A stretch of 64,000 bases of DNA from contig NZ_JBLXCD010000006.1 of NCBI RefSeq assembly GCF_048265165.1, forward strand, positions 62,001 to 126,000. The letters run 5' to 3'. Each line of letters begins with the position of its first letter. Position 1 is the first letter of the stretch. A program made the position numbers and the translations under genes. Source of the DNA: Oceanospirillum sp048265165. Its GTDB lineage: Bacteria > Pseudomonadota > Gammaproteobacteria > Pseudomonadales > Halomonadaceae. Of the stretch, positions 57,555-64,000 are shown in pieces. The notes under the pieces are model-generated. The model saw only the letters and a list, made by a program, of their open reading frames with translations. It did not search any database and had not been told where the DNA came from.

Positions 57555-58277
57555 TTAAGGCTGCTGACGTGTTGCGGCGATCACCACATCACGGATGTTC
57601 ACCCCCTGTGGCTGGGTATACATAAATACGGCAGTTCGGGCGATATCATCCGGTACTAGGATGCCACCCATTGATGTTTTCCAGGCTTCATAACCGTCGA
57701 TAATCTCTTGGGATGTTGTGTGCCCCAATAGTTCTGTTTCTACCGCACCAGGGCAGATCGCCATTACCCGTACGCCTGAATCCGCCACTTCTTCACGCAC
57801 ATTTTCGGTGATCGCGGATACGGCAAATTTAGTGCCGCAGTAGGCGGCATGATTGGCAAAGGATTTTTTACCCGCAACCGAGCTGATATTAATGATGGTG
57901 CCCGAGTGCCGCGCTTTCATATCCTCCAGTACCGCTTGCATGCCGTTCATCAGGGCGAGGACGTTAACATCAAACATCTTCCGCCACTCGTCAGGGTCCT
58001 GTGACTCGATCTGTCCCAGTAACATCACACCGGCATTATTGATCAGGCAATCCACAGGGCCGTACTGTGCTTCCGCGTCTTTGATCGCCGAGTCAAACGC
58101 GACTCGATCGGTCACATCAACTTCCCGGCATAGGGTGTTAGGAAGGTTAAGGGCTTGAATATTGTCAAGGCGGCGGGCGACCAATAGCAGCGGATGCCCC
58201 TCTTCTGAGAAACGTTTTGCCATGGAGGCACCAATGCCTGAGCTGGCACCTGTGATGACGATCAGAGGTTTATTCAT
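57555..58277 (-). CDS. Short-chain dehydrogenase/reductase
   Basis: A 240-residue classical SDR. TGASSGIG (NAD(P) motif), NNAG, a Ser in INISSVAG, and the catalytic YCGTK (Tyr146/Lys150) are all present. The ARR after the second strand suggests NADP preference. ATG at 58277 follows AGGAG; a GTG at 58283 is too close to that site. It is divergent from a LysR gene that may regulate it. Substrate unknown. Confidence 0.92.
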   Translation of the reverse strand: MNKPLIVITGASSGIGASMAKRFSEEGHPLLLVARRLDNIQALNLPNTLCREVDVTDRVAFDSAIKDAEAQYGPVDCLINNAGVMLLGQIESQDPDEWRKMFDVNVLALMNGMQAVLEDMKARHSGTIINISSVAGKKSFANHAAYCGTKFAVSAITENVREEVADSGVRVMAICPGAVETELLGHTTSQEIIDGYEAWKTSMGGILVPDDIARTAVFMYTQPQGVNIRDVVIAATRQQP

Positions 58278-58403
58278 GTTCACGACTCCTGTTTTGAGAG
58301 GTCGGGCGGAATTGCCGATCCCTCTGTTGTAACTCTGGACGTATTGTGAACAAGACGATTATGATGATATATACGACTAATATGAAAACATTGTTTGGTA
58401 TTT

Positions 58404-59318
58404 ATGAACGATATTTATTGGCGCGGCATCATTGCGTTTAATCATGTGGCGGAGTTTGGCACTTTTACTGCGGCTGCGGAGGCCACGGGCTATTCAAAAG
58501 CCAATTTAAGCCAGCAGGTTACCGAGCTGGAGTCCCGACTTGGCGTACAACTCTTTTACCGCACTACCCGCCAGTTACGGCTTACGGAGATCGGTGAGGC
58601 GTATTACCGTAAAACCCGCCTTGCCCTACAGGAAATTGCCCTGGCATCCACTTGGGCCAGCCAGTCAACGGATGAGTTAAAAGGTGTTATCCGAATGAAC
58701 GCTGTGGGAGGTTTATTGGGTGAGCAGCTTATTGCTCCATTGGTGATTGAGTTTCAGAAACAGCACCCAAATATCGAAGTTCATCTGGATTTCTCCAGCG
58801 TACAGGTTGATCTGATTGATCAACACTATGACCTTGTAGTGCGGCTGGGGCATATGCCTGATTCCACACTGCTTGCCCGTAAGCTTGGTACGATCAGGAC
58901 ACGCTATGTGGCAAGCCCTGAATTTATGAAAGTGAATAGGGCGATAAAGCACCCTGATGATTTAATTGGGTTGCCTTTGGTCTATGGCAGTGTTGACCAG
59001 TGGGTATTTTCTAATGGCGATGAAAAACAAACTCTTCGAGCAGAAGGAGGGATAAAAGTGATCAGTGGCCGGGTTATGCGCCATGCTGCCATGGCTGGCT
59101 TAGGGGTTACCCGTTTGACGGATGTTTATGTGCAGGCGGATCTTGATCATGGACGGCTTGTGGAGGTTTTGCCCGAGTGGACAGAATCAACACCAGTGTA
59201 TTTAGTATGCCCGCCGCTGCGATATAAGCTTAACCGGGTCAGTGCGTTAATGGATTGGCTGAAAAAAGGGTTTGACGCGCGTTATAAACAGATACTGAAA
59301 GAGGGAGCCGCTGCCTGA
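58404..59318 (+). CDS. LysR-family regulator, probably of the adjacent SDR gene
   Basis: A 304-residue LysR regulator of the CrgA/AaeR-like group. The helix-turn-helix GTFTAAAEATGYSKANLSQQVTELESRLGVQLFYRTTRQLRLTE is clear. The C-terminal co-inducer domain starts near residue 88 (GVIRMNAVGGLLG). The start at 58404 (MNDIYWRG) fits the family; an ATG at 58395 is also possible. Divergent placement from the SDR by 126 bases suggests it controls that gene. Confidence 0.88.
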   Translation: MNDIYWRGIIAFNHVAEFGTFTAAAEATGYSKANLSQQVTELESRLGVQLFYRTTRQLRLTEIGEAYYRKTRLALQEIALASTWASQSTDELKGVIRMNAVGGLLGEQLIAPLVIEFQKQHPNIEVHLDFSSVQVDLIDQHYDLVVRLGHMPDSTLLARKLGTIRTRYVASPEFMKVNRAIKHPDDLIGLPLVYGSVDQWVFSNGDEKQTLRAEGGIKVISGRVMRHAAMAGLGVTRLTDVYVQADLDHGRLVEVLPEWTESTPVYLVCPPLRYKLNRVSALMDWLKKGFDARYKQILKEGAAA

Positions 59319-59390
59319 TTAAGGAAGGTTTTTTTGTCGGCGTGTTGGGTGTATGTTGATGGGCAGATTTCATATGACAGGTGTATCCAG

Positions 59391-59774
59391 ATGAGTCAGA
59401 ATCTTGAAGCAAACAAACAGAACGCAATTGAATTTTACAGAACAGCCTATCTTGGCGATCCGGTCAAAGCAGTAGAGCAGTATGTCGGTGCCGAGTATAT
59501 ACAACACAACCCGTTAGTCGGTGAGGGTAAGGCTGCTTTTATTGAGTACTTCAGTGAAATGGCCAGAGACTATCCGGATAAACGTATAGAATTTGTGCGG
59601 GCGGTGGCGGAAGATGATCTGGTTGCACTGCATACCCATCAGATATGGCCTAGGAATGACGAGTACGTGACGATGGATTTCTTTCGGTTTGATGAAAACG
59701 GTAAGATTGTGGAGCATTGGGACTCGATTCAGGGTGTGCCAAGTGAGACCAGGAACGGCAACCCGATGTATTGA
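59391..59774 (+). CDS. SnoaL/NTF2-like protein
   Basis: A 127-residue alpha+beta cone fold protein: NAIEFYRTAYLGDPVKAVEQYVGAEYIQHNPLVGEGKAAFIEYF and FRFDENGKIVEHWDSIQGVP are typical of the SnoaL-like polyketide-cyclase family, which here is usually of unknown substrate. The ATG at 59391 gives the normal family start; the earlier frame from 59334 does not. It follows the LysR gene by 72 bases on the same strand. Confidence 0.88.
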   Translation: MSQNLEANKQNAIEFYRTAYLGDPVKAVEQYVGAEYIQHNPLVGEGKAAFIEYFSEMARDYPDKRIEFVRAVAEDDLVALHTHQIWPRNDEYVTMDFFRFDENGKIVEHWDSIQGVPSETRNGNPMY

Positions 59775-59883
59775 GAAATAGTTAATGGGCTGTGAACGGG
59801 CAGCAAAGCACTGACCCTGACGGAAAACTGACAGAGCTTGCACCTGGCTGCGAACACACCATATGCTGCATGTTTCTATTCTA

Positions 59884-60591
59884 TCAGGAGGCTAGGAACT
59901 CATTTACCGCGCGATTGAACCTACGGTTGCAGATTAAGCTATCATCCGTCACCTGTGCTTTTTTGATCTCTTCGGGCTTAAATTTTGCTGTTCGCTGATT
60001 TAGCAGTGCATTAAAAAACGGGCCACTAAATTCAGGGTGTCCCTGTACAGTGAGGATCTGGTTTTTATATCGGGTGATGTAGTTGGGACAAAACGCGTTA
60101 CCCGCTAATACTTCAAAGCCTTGACCGGGTCTGATCACCTGATCTTGATGAACCGCAATCAGCTGCAAGTTATGGCCTGTTTTCAGAGCGCCTATATTCT
60201 GCCGAAGCTGCACGCCATAAACGCCCAGTCCCCAGCCTTTTTCAGATCGCTTTACGGCACCACCCAAAGCATGATTGATGACTTGGTGGCCGAAGCAGAT
60301 GCCAAATAGTTTCTTCCTGCCGTAAAAGGCGTTGCGAATAAATTGAGACAGGCGACATACCCAGTCAAGACCATCATGGACGCCTGACGGGCTGCCGCCC
60401 ACGATATAAGCATCACATTGGTTGATATCATCCGGCAACTCACCGGCTCGGTAAAGATCCCAGACCGTTACGGAGTCGCACTCATCCAGTCTGAGTTGTG
60501 TTCTCAGGCATTCGGTATAGCTACCGAAGGTGTCAACGAGTTCTGCAGGTACATCCCCGCATAGCAAGATACCAATCTTCATTGTTTTCAT
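59884..60591 (-). CDS. Class I glutamine amidotransferase-like protein
   Basis: A 235-residue single-domain GATase1 related to the GMP synthetase amidotransferase. The triad is visible as Cys99 (FGICFGHQ), His185 and Glu187 (QGHPEFSG). No synthetase domain is attached. YIVGGSPSGVHDGLDW is the oxyanion-strand region. It may cleave gamma-glutamyl compounds, but the substrate cannot be told from the sequence. In-frame Met4 is an alternative start. Standing alone and convergent with the SnoaL-like gene. Confidence 0.87.
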   Translation of the reverse strand: MKTMKIGILLCGDVPAELVDTFGSYTECLRTQLRLDECDSVTVWDLYRAGELPDDINQCDAYIVGGSPSGVHDGLDWVCRLSQFIRNAFYGRKKLFGICFGHQVINHALGGAVKRSEKGWGLGVYGVQLRQNIGALKTGHNLQLIAVHQDQVIRPGQGFEVLAGNAFCPNYITRYKNQILTVQGHPEFSGPFFNALLNQRTAKFKPEEIKKAQVTDDSLICNRRFNRAVNEFLAS

Positions 60592-60857
60592 AACCCTGAG
60601 AGCCCAACGGGGCTGTCGGGCGGTAAAAAGTAAGGCCTGATGGGTTGTTCACCATTAGCAGGCTCTATTCAATTTGAGCGCTATAGTAATTATAAATGCA
60701 AATTAGCGCAAGTATGCTTTTATTGTGGTGTGAGATGACGACACAGAGCCACAGGAGGTGCCGGTACTATCTGTATAAATAATCAGCTATGTGCGGCTTG
60801 GACTGATAATTTTTGCTACTATTCGTTTCTCATTCTTCACCCGATATTACGCCCACT

Positions 60858-62630
60858 ATGACCACGCCTTTTACCCTGCGCCCGTATCAGCAGGAAGCCG
60901 TTGATGCCACCCTTAAGCACTTTCGAAAATCCAGTGAAGCGGCAGTGATCGTGCTGCCTACAGGGGCCGGTAAGAGTCTGGTGATTGCGGAGTTGGCGCG
61001 TCTTGCGCGGCGTAAGATTCTGGTGCTGACTCATGTTAAGGAGCTGGTGGAGCAGAACCATGCCAAGTACCAGAGTTATGGCCTTAACGGCGGTATTTTC
61101 TCGGCGGGGTTGAAGCGTCGGGAAAGCCAGCATCAGGTGACCTTTGCCAGTGTTCAGTCGGTGTCTGCCAATCTGGATCAGTTTCAGCACGAATATTCCC
61201 TGATTATCATCGATGAGTGCCATCGGGTCAGCGGCGAGGATACCAGTCAGTATCAGCGAATTATCGAGCAGCTGCGACAGCAGAACGATAATCTTAAGGT
61301 TCTAGGGCTGACGGCCACGCCCTATCGGCTAGGGATGGGCTGGATCTACCGCTATCACCATCATGGCTTTGTCCGAGGCTCTAGTGAGGAGAAGGACAAG
61401 CCTTTTCGGCACTGTATTTATGAGCTGCCCCTCAGTTATATGATCCGCCGTGGTTATCTGACCAAGCCGGAACTGGTGGATGCGGCGGTGGCTCAGTATG
61501 ACTTTTCTGTACTGGCGCAAAATAGCTTTGGCGAATACGCAGAAAAGGAGGTCAATCAGCTGTTAAGCAAGCATCAGCGGGTGACCCGAGCCATTATCGA
61601 GCAGGTGATGGAGCTGGCGGACAAACGCAAAGCCGTGATGATTTTTGCCGCTACGGTAGATCATGCGAAAGAGATCACGAGCTATCTTCCTCAATCCCAA
61701 ACGGCGCTGATTACCGGAGCCACCGATCTTAAAACCCGGGATGATCTGATTCAACGTTTCAAGCTGCGTCAGCTGAAATATTTGGTCAATGTCTCGGTGC
61801 TGACTACGGGTTTTGATGCGCCCCATGTGGACTTTATCGCTATTTTACGCCCGACCCAGTCGGTGAGCCTGTATCAGCAGATTGTGGGCCGAGGCCTGCG
61901 GCTGGATGAGGGCAAGAGCGATTGTTTGGTGATCGATTATGCCGGTAATCATGTCAATTTGTATCATCCTGAAGTGGGTGAGAAGAAGCCCAATCCAGAC
62001 AGCGAGCCGGTGCAGGTGTTTTGCCCCGGTTGTGGTTTCGCCAATATCTTTTGGGGCAAAAAGGATTCTCAGGGCCAGGTGATTGAGCATTATGGCCGCC
62101 GTTGTCAGGGCTTGCTCGGTCTTGATGATGACGGCAATCCTTTCGCTTCGGATCAGCCTCCAGTACAGTGCGATTACCGTTTCCGCTTTAAAGAGTGTGC
62201 CCATTGTGGGGCGGAGAATGATATTGCCGCCCGAAAATGCCATCAATGCCATACGGCTATTATCGATCCTGACGATAAACTAAAAGACGCGCTAAAGCTG
62301 AAAGATGCCTTGGTGATTCGTTGTGCCGGTATCAGTTTGAATATCAACGGCTCCAAGCTGAAAATCATCTATCACGGTGAAGATGGTGAGGAACTGACGG
62401 AATCCTTCGACTTTACCAAACCGGCTCAGCGGGCGGTGTTCAATAGGTTGTTCGGCCGACGGCTGGCCAATAGTCAGACTCCGGTGAACTTTAAGAGCGT
62501 TGAGGAGGTTGCTCAGGTGCAGTCTCTGCTGACAGCCCCAGATTTTGTCGTCGCCCGCAAACAGAAGCACTACTGGCAGATTCAGGATAGGGTCTTTGAT
62601 TATCAGGGGCGATACAGAAAGGCTTTTTAG
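60858..62630 (+). CDS. radD: RadD-family superfamily 2 DNA helicase-like ATPase
   Basis: A 590-residue DNA repair ATPase. RPYQQEAVDA (Q-motif-like), LPTGAGKS (Walker A), IDECH (DEAH-box), GLTATPYRLG, VLTTGFDAPHVDFIAILRPT and QQIVGRGLRLDEG are the SF2 motifs; the C-terminal half has paired CxxC zinc motifs (FCPGCGF, CAHCGAEN, CHQCH). The order and length match E. coli RadD (586), which helps resolve stalled recombination intermediates with SSB. The ATG at 60858 (MTTPFTLRPYQQ) fits the family; the frame from 60813 adds 15 unlikely residues. Confidence 0.94.
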   Translation: MTTPFTLRPYQQEAVDATLKHFRKSSEAAVIVLPTGAGKSLVIAELARLARRKILVLTHVKELVEQNHAKYQSYGLNGGIFSAGLKRRESQHQVTFASVQSVSANLDQFQHEYSLIIIDECHRVSGEDTSQYQRIIEQLRQQNDNLKVLGLTATPYRLGMGWIYRYHHHGFVRGSSEEKDKPFRHCIYELPLSYMIRRGYLTKPELVDAAVAQYDFSVLAQNSFGEYAEKEVNQLLSKHQRVTRAIIEQVMELADKRKAVMIFAATVDHAKEITSYLPQSQTALITGATDLKTRDDLIQRFKLRQLKYLVNVSVLTTGFDAPHVDFIAILRPTQSVSLYQQIVGRGLRLDEGKSDCLVIDYAGNHVNLYHPEVGEKKPNPDSEPVQVFCPGCGFANIFWGKKDSQGQVIEHYGRRCQGLLGLDDDGNPFASDQPPVQCDYRFRFKECAHCGAENDIAARKCHQCHTAIIDPDDKLKDALKLKDALVIRCAGISLNINGSKLKIIYHGEDGEELTESFDFTKPAQRAVFNRLFGRRLANSQTPVNFKSVEEVAQVQSLLTAPDFVVARKQKHYWQIQDRVFDYQGRYRKAF

Positions 62631-62674
62631 ATCTGAGGTATCGGTATGTTCGGCCTGCTAAAGGCATAAGAAAG

Positions 62675-62712
62675 AAAACCGGAAGTACAGGCCTGTACTT
62701 CCGGTTTTTAGC
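62675..62712. terminator. Bidirectional terminator between radD and fumC
   Basis: A 17-bp perfect palindrome with arm AAAACCGGAAGTACAGG, followed by TTTTTAG on the plus strand and by T residues on the minus strand. Confidence 0.88.
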
Positions 62713-62769
62713 GTTTAGGTTGAATGAGACTGTCTTATTTCAGCGGAGGTATGCTGTGAAATAAGAGGC

Positions 62770-64000
62770 TCAGATTCCCCCTCGGGTTAGTTTTTCCGGT
62801 GCCAGAAGTTGTCTCAGCTCTTCCCGGGAAAGATCGGTGTTTTCTTCTGCAACATCCAATACCGGGCGGCCCTCTTTATAAGCCTTCTTGGCAATTTCTG
62901 CCGCTTTCATATAGCCGATAATAGGGTTCAGGGCGGTGACCAGAATAGGGTTACGGGCGAGGGCTTGCTTCAGATTATCCTCATTGACCGTAAAGGTAGC
63001 AATGGCCTTATCCGCCAGCAGCCGTGACGTGTTGGCGAGCAGGGTAATGCTCTCCAGCAGGTTTCGGGCAATCATCGGCAGCATCACATTCAGTTCAAAA
63101 TTACCGGATTGTCCACCAATGGTTACCGCGGCATCATTACCTATAACCTGAGCCGCCACCATGGCGGTGGCTTCAGGTATTACCGGATTTACCTTGCCGG
63201 GCATAATGGATGATCCCGGTTGCAGGGCCTCTAGCTCAATCTCACTAAGGCCCGCCAGGGGGCCTGAGTTCATCCAGCGTAAGTCGTTGGCAATTTTCAT
63301 CAGGGATACAGCGGTCATTTTGAGCTGCCCGGAGACAGATACGGCGATGTCCTGAGTCCCTATATGAGTGAACAGATTGATGGCCGGTACAAACTTCAGA
63401 CCGGTTAGCTGACTCAGCTCCAGCGTGAATTGCTGAGAAAAATCCGGATGAGCATTAATTCCTGTACCTACGGCTGTGCCGCCCTGAGCAAGACTGTGCA
63501 GCATCGGCTGGGTGTTTTTCAGGGCTTCAATATTCTGATCGATCTGGGTGGCCCAGCTCAGAAGCGCCTGATCAAACCGAATCGGCATGGCATCCATCAG
63601 ATGGGTACGACCGGTTTTAATATGTTGGCTGACGGACGCCGCTTTCTCTGTAATGGTATCGGACAGATGTGCTAGCGCTGGCAGGAGCTTTTCGTTTAAC
63701 TCCAGTGCGGCACTGATATGAATAGTTGAAGGAATGATGTCGTTGCTGCTTTGACCGTAGTTGACATCATCGTTGGGGGATACTGAACGGTTGCAGATCT
63801 TGCTGGCCAGGGTGGCGAGGACTTCATTGGCGTTCATATTCGAGCTTGTGCCGGACCCTGTCTGGAAAACATCAACCGGGAAGTGAGCCATAAAGTCATT
63901 CTGTTCAAGCAGCTGATCTACAGCTTTGGCGATGGCCGATGCAATGTCAGCATCCAATAGCCCCAGGTTGGTATTGGCTTTGGCGGCGGCTTTTTTAGCC
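62770..64000 (-). CDS. fumC: Class II fumarate hydratase (partial, N-terminus off the right edge)
   Basis: About 410 C-terminal residues of a fumarase that interconverts fumarate and malate in the TCA cycle. The reading frame stays open to the right edge (AAAKANTNLGLLDADIASAIAKA), so the start lies outside. GSGTSSNMNANEV, HIKTGRTHLMDAMPIR (active-site His region), and the family signature GSSIMPGKVNP are present. C-terminal end TRGGI. Full-length proteins have about 460 residues, so roughly 50 are missing. Iron-independent, thermostable FumC type. Confidence 0.95.
   Translation of the reverse strand, partial: AKKAAAKANTNLGLLDADIASAIAKAVDQLLEQNDFMAHFPVDVFQTGSGTSSNMNANEVLATLASKICNRSVSPNDDVNYGQSSNDIIPSTIHISAALELNEKLLPALAHLSDTITEKAASVSQHIKTGRTHLMDAMPIRFDQALLSWATQIDQNIEALKNTQPMLHSLAQGGTAVGTGINAHPDFSQQFTLELSQLTGLKFVPAINLFTHIGTQDIAVSVSGQLKMTAVSLMKIANDLRWMNSGPLAGLSEIELEALQPGSSIMPGKVNPVIPEATAMVAAQVIGNDAAVTIGGQSGNFELNVMLPMIARNLLESITLLANTSRLLADKAIATFTVNEDNLKQALARNPILVTALNPIIGYMKAAEIAKKAYKEGRPVLDVAEENTDLSREELRQLLAPEKLTRGGI

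Overview
The window reads as a chromosomal segment of a marine gammaproteobacterium of the Oceanospirillales/Oceanospirillaceae kind (inferred). Evidence: ectoine biosynthesis genes, a Pseudomonas-like gene order in two core blocks (thrS-infC-rpmI-rplT-pheS-pheT-ihfA-tRNA-Pro; and fadBA ... topA ... lexA/psrA ... nagZ ... S-methyl-5'-thioinosine phosphorylase), RadD, FinR/Fpr, and moderate GC content. No rRNA operon, CRISPR array, intact insertion sequence or prophage was seen.

Layout. 0-2.1 kb: minus-strand operon of a GAF/HD-GYP cyclic-di-GMP phosphodiesterase and a metallo-beta-lactamase-fold class II cyclic-nucleotide phosphodiesterase, cut by the left edge. 2.4-9.7 kb: translation/IHF operon, with an AUU-started infC and an attenuator-like terminator in front of pheS, ending in tRNA-Pro(GGG). 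9.8-12.4 kb: an unknown gene and SOS-controlled umuDC between two tRNA genes (Pro and Asn). 12.8-16.2 kb: fadBA beta-oxidation complex. 16.5-22.7 kb: DUF3124 lipoprotein/secreted protein, rlmG, a MarR regulator, an EamA transporter and ectABC. 23-25.7 kb: pyk and gap. 26.3-35 kb: topA, two small conserved genes, lexA, psrA, a YkuD-domain protein, nagZ, hpt and the thioinosine phosphorylase. 35.1-38.9 kb: accessory stretch with unknown genes, a lone Phd/YefM-like antitoxin, a DUF4240 protein, a ureohydrolase-fold protein that has lost five of six metal ligands, and a YbcJ-like S4 protein. 39-45.3 kb: fpr/finR divergent pair, an M23 peptidase, a flavoprotein, amtB, DUF3135. 45.8-50.7 kb: complete liv branched-chain amino-acid ABC transporter. 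50.9-60.6 kb: two chemoreceptors, DUF808, an SDR/LysR pair, a SnoaL-like protein and a class I glutamine amidotransferase. 60.9-64 kb: radD and fumC (cut by the right edge).

How the parts work together. LexA (encoded here) has paired SOS boxes both at its own promoter and at umuDC. PsrA (encoded here) has an exact consensus-type box in its own promoter, and near-consensus boxes lie in front of fadBA, suggesting a local fatty-acid circuit. hpt next to the thioinosine phosphorylase forms a short hypoxanthine salvage route; a signal-less YkuD protein next to nagZ suggests cytosolic peptidoglycan recycling. The most unusual single item is the ureohydrolase-like pseudoenzyme at 37.6-38.6 kb.
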